Shown here piece after piece: positions 53,290-64,000 of a stretch of DNA of 64,000 nucleotides. A program made the translations under genes and the position numbers. Origin of the DNA: Acinetobacter sp. CS-2 (GTDB lineage Bacteria; Pseudomonadota; Gammaproteobacteria; Pseudomonadales; Moraxellaceae). The stretch's first letter is position 1; each line of letters opens with the position of its first letter. The notes under the pieces are model-generated. The model was not told the DNA's origin. It saw nothing but the letters and a program-made list of their open reading frames with translations, and did not search any database. The DNA is taken from contig NZ_CP067019.1 in assembly GCF_016599715.1 (NCBI RefSeq), positions 1,426,001 through 1,490,000 on the forward strand. Direction: 5' to 3'.

Positions 53290-54210
53290 TTAATCTTTCT
53301 TTAAATTTTCATTAATTAAGAATTCAATCAGTGCTTTTTGTGCATGCAGGCGGTTTTCAGCTTCATCCCAAACCACAGCATTTTTGTGATCGAGCATGTT
53401 TTCTGAGATTTCTTCGCCACGGTGAGCTGGCAAGCAGTGCATGAATAAGCAATCTGGGTGAGCAAGGTCCATTAAGCGTTCATTGACCTGATAATCAGCA
53501 AAGGCTTTTTCACGGATTTTTTGCTCTTCTTCCTGTCCCATGCTTGCCCAGACATCAGTCACAATCAGATCTGCATTTACCGCAGCATCTTCAGCTGAAT
53601 CGACAAGTTCTACACAGTGGGCAAATTCAGTCAGGAATTTTTCTTGTGGTTCATAGCCTTTAGGCGCAGCAATTTTTAATTTAAAGCCCCACATGTGTGC
53701 AGCTTCAATATAAGAGTTGCACATGTTGTTGCCATCACCAATCCAGGCAACGGTTTTACCTTCAATTGAACCACGGTGTTCAAGGTAAGTTTGCATGTCA
53801 GCCAATAGTTGGCAAGGGTGGTGATCATCTGTTAATGCATTGATTACAGGTACTTTTGAGTAAGAAGCAAAACGCTCAACGATATCATGGCCGAAAGTAC
53901 GGATCATTACGATATCCAGCATGCTTGATATTACGCGTGCCGAATCTTCAACTGGCTCACCGCGACCAAGTTGGGAGTCACGTGAAGAAAGAAAGATTGC
54001 GCTACCACCGAATTGACTCATGCCAGCTTCAAACGAAACACGTGTACGAGTACTCGATTTTTCAAAAATCATACCCATGACTTTACCAACGAAAGGTTGG
54101 AAAACTTCATTGTTATGCTGCTTACGCTTGAGTTCGATCCCGCGTTGCAAAATTTGGTTAAGTTCTAAAGTCGATAAATCACGTAAAGTTAGAAAGTGAC
54201 GGAGAGCCAT
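53290..54210 (-). CDS. argF: ornithine carbamoyltransferase
   Basis: Makes citrulline from ornithine and carbamoyl phosphate in arginine synthesis. About 306 residues. The carbamoyl-phosphate site [15 protein letters not shown] and the ornithine-site cysteine motif [11 protein letters not shown] are intact. I take the second Met (MALRHFLTL, 54210) because GGAG lies seven bases before it. A TetR gene lies upstream on the same strand, separated by about 114 bases with AT-rich promoter-like sequence. Could also be catabolic arcB, but no arc genes are near. Confidence 0.95.
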   Translation of the reverse strand: MALRHFLTLRDLSTLELNQILQRGIELKRKQHNNEVFQPFVGKVMGMIFEKSSTRTRVSFEAGMSQFGGSAIFLSSRDSQLGRGEPVEDSARVISSMLDIVMIRTFGHDIVERFASYSKVPVINALTDDHHPCQLLADMQTYLEHRGSIEGKTVAWIGDGNNMCNSYIEAAHMWGFKLKIAAPKGYEPQEKFLTEFAHCVELVDSAEDAAVNADLIVTDVWASMGQEEEQKIREKAFADYQVNERLMDLAHPDCLFMHCLPAHRGEEISENMLDHKNAVVWDEAENRLHAQKALIEFLINENLKKD

Positions 54211-54324
54211 CATTTACTCCACAATAACCGCTGAAAATAAATTATCAGTAATTAGTTGCTGGTTGGTTAAGAAAAAAATACGGAATCGGCTAATATACTA
54301 TATGCGAGGCAAATTGCAAAAAAT

Positions 54325-54975
54325 CTAACGGGGTTGATGGCCTTCCAGAAAGCGATCTACACAATAAGTAATGTAATTGATGGTTTCTTGATCATTTTCA
54401 CGAATTGGTACACCCATGAGCACGCACCATTCAATATTGCGGATAATGCCAAAATATAGTTGAGCAGAATAAATCGGTTGTTTACAGTGAATAATCCCGA
54501 TTTCATCGGCTTTGGTTAGCGCATTGGCTATGGCGATTTGAATATGCTTTGGACCCTGTTCGTGAATGTAAAGAGCAAGCTGTGGGCTGCGCTGTGTCTG
54601 TTCAATAATTAAACGAAGGAAAGCTACATTTTCTGGAAGCATCAAGTGTTGCTTAACATTTATCAGGGTTTGGATTAAATAGACACGAAGATCATCTTTA
54701 CCGTGTTCAAAAGGGATACAGATATCTTTAAAAAACTGTTCCCGACGATAATCACAAATTGCTTTGAATAAGCCTTCTTTATTGCCAAAGTATTTATAGA
54801 TTGAAGCTTTAGATCCGCCTGCGTGTTGCACAATATCATCCAGTGATACTGCATCGTAACCACGTTCTAAAAACAGGTCGATTGCACTGACTAATAATGC
54901 CACACATCGCTCATGACCACGCTTGGTTGGTGGTATATCTTTACCTAAAGGAGCTAAATGGGCGATTTTATGCAT
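54325..54975 (-). CDS. TetR/AcrR-family regulator
   Basis: A 216-residue repressor. The N-terminal helix-turn-helix is seen in DLFLERGYDAVSLDDIVQHA followed by GGSKASIYKYFGNKEGLFKA. The C-terminal ligand domain (FLRLIIEQTQRSPQLALYIH) resembles AefR-like TetR_C_7 members. It is divergent from prpB with a 335-base region that contains palindromes. Its target could be itself, prpBC, or a distant efflux or metabolic operon; position alone does not decide. Confidence 0.88.
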   Translation of the reverse strand: MHKIAHLAPLGKDIPPTKRGHERCVALLVSAIDLFLERGYDAVSLDDIVQHAGGSKASIYKYFGNKEGLFKAICDYRREQFFKDICIPFEHGKDDLRVYLIQTLINVKQHLMLPENVAFLRLIIEQTQRSPQLALYIHEQGPKHIQIAIANALTKADEIGIIHCKQPIYSAQLYFGIIRNIEWCVLMGVPIRENDQETINYITYCVDRFLEGHQPR

Positions 54976-55034
54976 ATTGGATAAAAAACTAACAATTAAA
55001 TAGGAGGGAGATTGTTATTATAACAAATATATGT

Positions 55035-55046
55035 ACAGCGTGCTGT
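55035..55046. promoter_or_regulatory. candidate TetR operator
   Basis: ACAGC-GT-GCTGT is a palindrome with five-base arms, 60 bases upstream of the TetR start. A second dyad, GTAC-TCGC-GTAC, lies just beyond. TetR regulators often bind such sites in their own promoters; no direct evidence exists here. Confidence 0.4.
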
Positions 55047-55176
55047 GTAGAAGTGTACTCGCGTACGGCATGATTTGAACTGAAAAAGTCATTTTTCAGA
55101 AAATAGCTCAAATTTAGCTTATTTAGCGTACAAAAAAGCTGTGTTTATCAAAAATAAATAATATCTAATATCACGA

Positions 55177-55198
55177 AAATTTATTGTGCAATAAATTT
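55177..55198. promoter_or_regulatory. 22-bp palindrome upstream of prpB
   Basis: AAATTTATTG and CAATAAATTT arms, perfect over ten bases, around TG. It lies 113 bases before the prpB start, a plausible operator position for a propionate-responsive regulator, but no GntR or PrpR gene is present in the window. Confidence 0.45.
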
Positions 55199-55310
55199 GA
55201 GAATTATTTGACTAAAGTTATAGAGTAAAAATTCTAAAGAGTCATGGCCAAACAGGGGTTTATGGATATACTCAAACTTCGATAAATAAAGTGAAACTGT
55301 GGAAAGGAAG

Positions 55311-56186
55311 ATGACACAACAAATGTCTGCAGGCTTAAGATTTAGACAAGCACTGGAAGTTGAAAAGCCATTACAAATTATCGGCACAGTGAATGCCTAT
55401 GCAGCCATGATGGCGAAAGAAGTGGGTTATAAAGCCATTTATGTATCGGGCGCAGGAGTTGCCAACTATTCTTACGGATTGCCTGACTTGGGTATGACCA
55501 GTTTGGACAATGTTCTGGAAGATGTACGTCGTATCACTGAGCGTGTCGATACGCCTTTACTTGTAGATATTGATACGGGATGGGGCGGAGCATTTAATAT
55601 CGCCCGTACTGTTAAACAGATGATTGCAGCTGGTGCTGCAGCCGTTCATATTGAAGATCAGGTTGCACAAAAGCGTTGTGGTCACCGTCCAAACAAGGAA
55701 ATTGTGACCCAGCAGGAAATGGTTGACCGTATTAAAGCAGCGGTGGATGCCAAGACTGATTCAAACTTTGTGGTGATGGCGCGTACCGATGCCTTGCAAA
55801 AAGAAGGTTTACAAGCGGTGATTGACCGTGCATGTGCATGTGTTGAAGCTGGTGCGGATGCGATCTTTGCTGAAGCGATGACTGACATTACTATGTATCG
55901 TACAGTGTGTGATGCTGTAGGTGTGCCTGTATTGGCAAATATTACCGAATTTGGTGATACGCCTTATTACACCGTAGACGAGTTGGGTGAACAAGGTATT
56001 CGTATGGTGCTTTATCCACTGTCTGCGACACGTGCAATGCAGAAAGCGGCATTGGAAGTGATGCGTTCTATCCGTGAAAACGGTACGCAAGTGAATGTAT
56101 TAGACAAGATGCAACAGCGTAAAGAGCTTTACGAGTTTCTTGATTATCATACGTTTGAGAACACTTTAGATAAATTGTTTAAATAA
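55311..56186 (+). CDS. prpB: methylisocitrate lyase
   Basis: Last step of the methylcitrate cycle: splits 2-methylisocitrate to pyruvate and succinate. About 291 residues. The active-site motif KRCGH is seen in [16 protein letters not shown], with metal-site Asp residues in [19 protein letters not shown]. Length and lack of the extra isocitrate lyase domain support PrpB. The ATG at 55311 has AAAGGAAG upstream; GTG at 55299 is the longest reading. prpC follows after 37 bases. Confidence 0.94.
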   Translation: MTQQMSAGLRFRQALEVEKPLQIIGTVNAYAAMMAKEVGYKAIYVSGAGVANYSYGLPDLGMTSLDNVLEDVRRITERVDTPLLVDIDTGWGGAFNIARTVKQMIAAGAAAVHIEDQVAQKRCGHRPNKEIVTQQEMVDRIKAAVDAKTDSNFVVMARTDALQKEGLQAVIDRACACVEAGADAIFAEAMTDITMYRTVCDAVGVPVLANITEFGDTPYYTVDELGEQGIRMVLYPLSATRAMQKAALEVMRSIRENGTQVNVLDKMQQRKELYEFLDYHTFENTLDKLFK

Positions 56187-56223
56187 ATTTTTTAAATAAA
56201 TAATTCAAAATGGAGAATTAAAA

Positions 56224-57360
56224 ATGGCTGAAGGAAAAGTACTGACAGGTGCAGGATTACGTGGACAGGTTGCAGGTAAAACCGCACTTTCTACTGTTGG
56301 TAAGAGTGGTGCAGGCTTAACCTATCGTGGTTATGATGTGCAGGATCTGGCGGAAAATTGCCAATTTGAAGAAGTGGCTTATCTTATCTTCTTTGGTGAA
56401 TTGCCAACGACTGAACAGCTTGCGGCTTATAAGGCCAAATTGAAATCTTTACGTCAGCTTCCACAAGCATTGAAAGAAGTGTTGGAGCGCATTCCGGCAG
56501 ATTCACATCCAATGGATGTGATGCGTACCGGTGTGTCCATGCTGGGCAACTTGGAAACTGAAAAATCTTTTGCTGAGCAGCAAGATGTTGCTGACCGTAT
56601 TTTGGCGACTTTACCTGCAATCATCTGCTATTGGTATCGTTATAGCCATGATGGTGTGCGCATTGAAGAAAATACTGATGATGATTCAATCGGTGCACAA
56701 TTCCTGCATTTACTTCGTGGTGAAAAACCGAATGAGTTGCATGAACAGGTAATGAATGTATCGTTGATTCTTTATGCAGAGCATGAATTCAACGCATCTA
56801 CATTTACTGCGCGTGTGTGTGCATCTACCTTGTCTGATATGCACTCTTGTATTACTGGTGCTATTGGTTCACTTCGTGGTCCATTACACGGTGGTGCCAA
56901 CGAAGCAGCGATGGAAATGATTGAAAACTGGACCTCTCCAGAAGAAGCTGAACGCGAAATGCTGGGCAAGCTGGAGCGTAAAGAAAAGATTATGGGCTTT
57001 GGTCATGCCATCTATAAAGACAATGATCCGCGTAATGGTATCATCAAGATCTGGTCTGAGCGTTTAGCTCAAGATGTCGGTGATACCGTGCTTTATCCAG
57101 TATCAGTACGCTGTGAAGAGGTGATGTGGCGCGAGAAGAAACTGTTCTGTAATGCAGACTTCTTCCATGCCTCTGCTTACCACTTCATGGGGATTGCAAC
57201 CAAACTGTTCACGCCAATCTTTGTGATGAGCCGTGTAACAGGCTGGGCAGCACATGTAATGGAACAGCGTGCAGACAACCGTATTATCCGTCCAAGTGCG
57301 GATTATACCGGCCCTGAACTGCGTAAAGTGGTTCCAATTGCAGAGCGTACTGCAGCTTAA
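56224..57360 (+). CDS. prpC: 2-methylcitrate synthase
   Basis: Condenses propionyl-CoA with oxaloacetate. The 378-residue length fits PrpC and is shorter than housekeeping citrate synthase. Motifs are GPLHGGANEAAMEMIENW, the catalytic His region MGFGHAIYKDNDPRNGI and the late MGIATKLFTPIFVMSRVTGW. Pairing with prpB makes 2-methylcitrate synthase much more likely than citrate synthase. The expected next gene (acnD or prpD) is missing; instead a terminator and a convergent gene follow. Confidence 0.93.
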   Translation: MAEGKVLTGAGLRGQVAGKTALSTVGKSGAGLTYRGYDVQDLAENCQFEEVAYLIFFGELPTTEQLAAYKAKLKSLRQLPQALKEVLERIPADSHPMDVMRTGVSMLGNLETEKSFAEQQDVADRILATLPAIICYWYRYSHDGVRIEENTDDDSIGAQFLHLLRGEKPNELHEQVMNVSLILYAEHEFNASTFTARVCASTLSDMHSCITGAIGSLRGPLHGGANEAAMEMIENWTSPEEAEREMLGKLERKEKIMGFGHAIYKDNDPRNGIIKIWSERLAQDVGDTVLYPVSVRCEEVMWREKKLFCNADFFHASAYHFMGIATKLFTPIFVMSRVTGWAAHVMEQRADNRIIRPSADYTGPELRKVVPIAERTAA

Positions 57361-58018
57361 GATAAAAGCATGAATAAAGCCTCTTCGGAGGCTTTATTTT
57401 TTTTGCAGTCAGTAAAACAGGATCTTCAATGGTGTAACCTGTTTCAAAAGGAATGCCCAGGTATTTAACCACCGCTAGAATTTTCTGTTGCCGGGGAATT
57501 TTGTAGACTTGAGAAATGTTTAATCCGTGGCGATAATCGATTGCCTGATGGATCTGGCTTTTCAAGCTTTTACTGCTGAGTTGGTAGGTATAAGTATATT
57601 TCGGAATATATTCTTTCGGGTCATACCAGGATTTCTCTTTAGAGGTGATTTTCTTTAACACCTGAATTTTGATGCTTGATTTAGGTAGTGGTGCAAGGGG
57701 GTTAAGCCGCTTTTTAATTTTTGCTATTTCCTTATCGAATTGCCGACTATCTTGGTCATAATCAATCTTCTTGGTTTTAGGATTAATATATAGCGAATTC
57801 ACCTGAATCAGTTTTTGCGGCTGTTTGGTATTTTTTAACTGATAATAATAAAGTTGCGGCAGGCGACCACGACCATCAAGATAATGTCTCATTACATAAA
57901 CTTTTTGCTCTTTGCCTTCATATCCCAAAACTTCGATATTTTGAGGACCACCTACGGTTGCAAAACTGCTGCATGGCAGCAGGATTAATCCGAATGTGAA
58001 CATTTTGAGTTTAAACAT
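57284..58018 (-). CDS. secreted uncharacterised protein overlapping prpC
   Basis: About 244 residues with a signal peptide (MFKLKMFTFGLILLPCSSFA, cut before TV). The mature region is basic, with YVMRHYLDGRGRLPQLYYY and KITSKEKSWYDPKEYIPKY. I recognise no domain. The last 40 or so codons run through the prpC terminator and then antisense through the final 77 bases of prpC, so the native C-terminus has probably been altered or lies earlier in relatives. It starts two bases after the cinA-like stop (TAG-TG-ATG), indicating coupling. The ATG at 58018 is preferred to GTG at 58021. Confidence 0.6.
   Translation of the reverse strand: MFKLKMFTFGLILLPCSSFATVGGPQNIEVLGYEGKEQKVYVMRHYLDGRGRLPQLYYYQLKNTKQPQKLIQVNSLYINPKTKKIDYDQDSRQFDKEIAKIKKRLNPLAPLPKSSIKIQVLKKITSKEKSWYDPKEYIPKYTYTYQLSSKSLKSQIHQAIDYRHGLNISQVYKIPRQQKILAVVKYLGIPFETGYTIEDPVLLTAKKIKPPKRLYSCFYLKLQYALQLEPLYAVQGRYNPHLDG
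57373..57404 (+). terminator. intrinsic terminator after prpC
   Basis: Stem AATAAAGCCTC/GAGGCTTTATT with a TTCG tetraloop and eight T, 12 bases after the prpC stop. It lies within the coding frame of the convergent gene. Confidence 0.92.
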
Positions 58019-58020
58019 CA

Positions 58021-58497
58021 CTAAACACTCTGAATAAGTTTGATGATTTCATCTGCAATATATTGAGTTAAAACATCAAGGCGTTTTAATGGTGTGCCCT
58101 CAATAAAATATTGAAAATTGTGTATTTTATTTAAATATAAAATTGAGGTGAAAAATGTGCCTTCAGGTTTATTTTCTGTTGCACTACCACCGGGTTTCAG
58201 TAAGCCGGTACAGGCCACCACAAAATCCGCATGGGTAAATAACTTTTTGCCCTGTATCGCCATCGCTTCTGTAACTTCAGCAGACTCGGCGGTATATTTT
58301 TCTATAAGCTCAGCATCAATATGCAGGATATTGATCTTGATTGAGGGATCATAACTGACCAGCCCGCCCAGCAGAATCTCTGCACCACTATTCTTGCAAA
58401 TAGAAAACTGACTGGAAAGATAGCCAGAACTGGCACTTTCAATAAAAGCAATTTTTAACTGATGTGTTTCGAGCAAATCACAACATTGTTTTAGCAT
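58021..58497 (-). CDS. divergent CinA C-terminal-like protein (PncC-related)
   Basis: About 158 residues. The overall pattern follows nicotinamide-nucleotide amidohydrolase domains: an N-terminal IESASSG in place of the usual ESCTGG, then GGLVSYDPSIKINIL, ESAEVTEAMAIQGKKLFTHA and ACTGLLKPGGSATENKPEGT. The active-site motif is altered, so deamidation of NMN is uncertain. I start at ATG 58497; the longer frame begins with TTG. The next gene is translationally coupled to it. Confidence 0.7.
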   Translation of the reverse strand: MLKQCCDLLETHQLKIAFIESASSGYLSSQFSICKNSGAEILLGGLVSYDPSIKINILHIDAELIEKYTAESAEVTEAMAIQGKKLFTHADFVVACTGLLKPGGSATENKPEGTFFTSILYLNKIHNFQYFIEGTPLKRLDVLTQYIADEIIKLIQSV

Positions 58498-58712
58498 GGG
58501 TTTGTGTCTCAAAATCTACACTATTTAGTTCAAATTTTTTTGTCTTAGGTGGACTTCACTCAAATATGTTGAAAGACAAAAATCAGTTTTTCATTTTTCG
58601 GCTCGTGCTTTTTAAATTGATGTTCTTTGTGCTTAACTTTATCTCGATCGTTTTTAAATAAAAAGTTTATTTAGAATCTATAAATTATTTTCGATCCCTG
58701 GTAAACCACAAT

Positions 58713-58736
58713 AAAAAACCCGCCATAAAGACGGGT
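58713..58736 (-). terminator. terminator of the lipoprotein gene
   Basis: On the minus strand, ACCCG and CGGGT pair around a loop of about nine bases and are followed by TTTTTTATT, 19 bases past the stop. Confidence 0.7.
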
Positions 58737-58754
58737 GTTTGAAACTGACTGAAT

Positions 58755-59165
58755 TTATTGATCCAATGCAGGTGTTGCCGCAGCAATTGCCGCAGCTACT
58801 GCATCATCTTCAGACTGAGCTTCATTATTTGATTTGGCGGGGGCTTCTGAAGCAGGTTTCTGTTGAGCTTTTGGTGCTTCAGCTTGAGCAGTTTCAGTTG
58901 TAGTCTGTTGAGGAGCTTCACGCACTTCACGACGAATGACTGTAGTTGTATTTGGCGTTTCTTCACGTTCAACTTCTACCTGGGCTGGAGCTTGAGCGTT
59001 GTTATCTTCCATAGCTTCCAAAGGTACGGCTTCTGCAGGTTGATTTACTTGTTCCGTTGTTTCAACCTGTTCTTGCTCATCTTCTTTTGGAGTTTCTTTT
59101 TTTACACATGCTGTTAAAAGTAAACTTGCTGCAATAGCACCACAAAGTAAAAGTTTGTTATTCAT
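58755..59165 (-). CDS. Pro/Glu/Ala-rich lipoprotein
   Basis: A 136-residue protein with a lipoprotein signal peptide: LLLCGAIAASLLLTACVKKE, the lipobox being LTAC with acylated Cys20. The rest is low-complexity and acidic (many E, Q, A, T, P; for example QAPAQVEVEREETPNTTTVI), so it is probably disordered in the periplasm, ending AAAIAAATPALDQ. Lys after the Cys gives no Asp-type retention signal. Function unknown. It is divergent from pyrG. Confidence 0.75.
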   Translation of the reverse strand: MNNKLLLCGAIAASLLLTACVKKETPKEDEQEQVETTEQVNQPAEAVPLEAMEDNNAQAPAQVEVEREETPNTTTVIRREVREAPQQTTTETAQAEAPKAQQKPASEAPAKSNNEAQSEDDAVAAAIAAATPALDQ

Positions 59166-59314
59166 AATCGCACAAAATAAAGCATTAATTGGATGTTGCT
59201 ATTATAACAGCAAATACAAATATAAAAATCCTATCAGCTTACCCTAATTTTTTATCGGAAATGCTGATAGAATAACCAATTGTTTATTGTTCTATGAATT
59301 GATGCGGAATGACT

Positions 59315-61032
<1,718 letters not shown>

Positions 61033-61064
61033 TGGCTGGGCAAGACTAAACTAGGAAAGTTTAA

Positions 61065-63272
<2,208 letters not shown>

Positions 63273-63281
63273 GCACATATC

Positions 63282-63686
63282 ATGCTATCTCTATTCAATG
63301 TATTTGACTCCAAAGTGAGTAAAGCATTATTGTGCCTTGCGATCATTTTGATCGCAGGGTTTCAGTACTTATTCTGGTTTGGTGAAGGTGGTTACCATGA
63401 CCATCAAAAACTGGCTGAAAAAATTCAACAACAAACAGAATTAAATACGGAACTTAAAGAACGTAACCGAGTTCTCGCTGCTGAAGTTTATGACTTGAAA
63501 AATGGTATTGAAGCCATTGAAGAGCATGCGCGTTTAGACTTGGGCTTAATCAAGCCGCATGAAACTTTTGTGCAAATGAGTACTATTAGTACAAACTATA
63601 AGCCTATTTATATTGATCCAAATGCCAAAGCAGATTTAAGAACCAATGAAAATGAAACTGGAGCACCCGTAGAAAGTGCACCATAA
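63282..63686 (+). CDS. ftsB: cell division protein FtsB
   Basis: Bitopic divisome protein that works with FtsL and FtsQ. Residues about 14-33 are the membrane helix (KALLCLAIILIAGFQYLFWF), followed by a periplasmic coiled coil (LAEKIQQQTELNTELKERNR) and the conserved IEEHARLDLGLIKPHETF. The 134-residue length exceeds E. coli FtsB (103) by a polar C-terminal tail. The expected neighbours eno and ispD flank it; it overlaps ispD by 11 bases. Confidence 0.93.
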   Translation: MLSLFNVFDSKVSKALLCLAIILIAGFQYLFWFGEGGYHDHQKLAEKIQQQTELNTELKERNRVLAAEVYDLKNGIEAIEEHARLDLGLIKPHETFVQMSTISTNYKPIYIDPNAKADLRTNENETGAPVESAP

Positions 63687-64000
63687 AATTTGGGCAGTTA
63701 TTCCTGCTGCTGGTTCCGGAAGTCGTTTTTCTAAAACTGACCTTAAACAATATCAACAGATTCAAGATCGAACCGTACTTGAGCATACCGTTGCACGTCT
63801 GAATCAGTTACCTCTGGCGGGTTATGTTCTTGCTATTGGGGTACAGGATGATGTTGCAAAAACCTTGACATTCTCTCATCATGAAAAGGCTCATTTTTGT
63901 CCGGGTGGCGCAGAACGGGTGAATTCTGTTCTGAATGCCTTAAGCTATCTTGAAGCATTTGCAGCTGAAGAGGATTGGGTATTTGTACATGATGCTGCGC
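63676..64000 (+). CDS. ispD: MEP cytidylyltransferase, 3'-truncated by window edge
   Basis: Second committed step of the non-mevalonate isoprenoid pathway: joins CTP to methylerythritol phosphate. 108 codons are present of about 230. The nucleotide-binding start WAVIPAAGSGSRFSK and the later CPGGAERVNSVLNAL and FVHDAA are clear. A stop lies two codons before the GTG at 63676, so this GTG is the likely start, overlapping the end of ftsB. Confidence 0.93.
   Translation, partial: MHHKIWAVIPAAGSGSRFSKTDLKQYQQIQDRTVLEHTVARLNQLPLAGYVLAIGVQDDVAKTLTFSHHEKAHFCPGGAERVNSVLNALSYLEAFAAEEDWVFVHDAA

Larger units (their letters stand above)
54976..55310. other. tetR/prpB divergent intergenic region
   Basis: 335 AT-rich bases. 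It contains ACAGCGTGCTGT and GTACTCGCGTAC about 60-90 bases upstream of the TetR start, and a 22-bp palindrome at 55177-55198 nearer prpB. TTGACT occurs at 55208 without a convincing -10 box. No gene is supported here. Confidence 0.6.

Overview
The window is a low-GC stretch of gammaproteobacterial chromosome whose gene content, protein sequences and gene order fit Acinetobacter (Moraxellaceae). This rests on recognising the proteins and neighbourhoods, such as hupB-ppiD, an iscRSUA-hscBA-fdx block, a PutA without a DNA-binding domain next to an Lrp-type regulator, and pyrG-kdsA-eno-ftsB-ispD. I cannot name the species. Nearly everything is core housekeeping or metabolism. There is one insertion sequence, one multi-hairpin repeat and one decayed gene. 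I see no prophage, CRISPR array, toxin-antitoxin pair, rRNA or tRNA gene.

Layout. 1-6 kb: the 3' part of glnS, a bestrophin-like channel, an SRPBCC protein, an LRAT-fold protein, a secreted phosphodiester-glycosidase-like protein and a FadL-type porin. 6-16 kb: trmA, then proline catabolism (putA, a divergent Lrp-type regulator, putP) and aspA. 16-22 kb: a small unknown gene, mfd, a HIT protein and a membrane-bound class III nucleotide cyclase. 22-28 kb: the iron-sulfur assembly operon on the minus strand, with a good IscR-type operator over its promoter and two intercistronic hairpins. 28-34 kb: an SCP2-like membrane protein divergent from a phasin, hupB, ppiD, a complete IS4-family element, a DUF2797 protein and a small unknown gene.

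34-46 kb: a tight three-gene unit (PfkB kinase, Rieske protein, YqiJ-like membrane protein), a GNAT acetyltransferase, an M16C protease with a phospholipase A, KtrAB-type potassium uptake, ilvA and rpiA. 46-54 kb: a 150-bp repeat, a YgjP-like metallopeptidase, a decayed membrane-protein gene touching argC, a DUF6776-like protein, clpS-clpA, a YnfA protein, a secreted unknown and argF. 54-59 kb: a TetR regulator divergent from prpB-prpC, a secreted unknown whose 3' end runs into prpC, a divergent CinA-like protein and a lipoprotein. 59-64 kb: pyrG, kdsA, eno, ftsB and the start of ispD.

How the genes work together. PutA, its regulator and PutP form a proline import and oxidation module yielding glutamate; AspA next door links aspartate to fumarate. 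The isc block builds iron-sulfur clusters and is probably autoregulated by IscR. PrpB and PrpC are two steps of the methylcitrate cycle, but the dehydratase genes usually found with them are absent here. ClpS feeds N-degron substrates to ClpA. No clearly new multi-gene system stands out. The best leads are the kinase-Rieske-YqiJ unit, the prpC 3' junction, the decayed gene before argC, the hairpin over the transposase start, and the SCP2-like protein beside the phasin.
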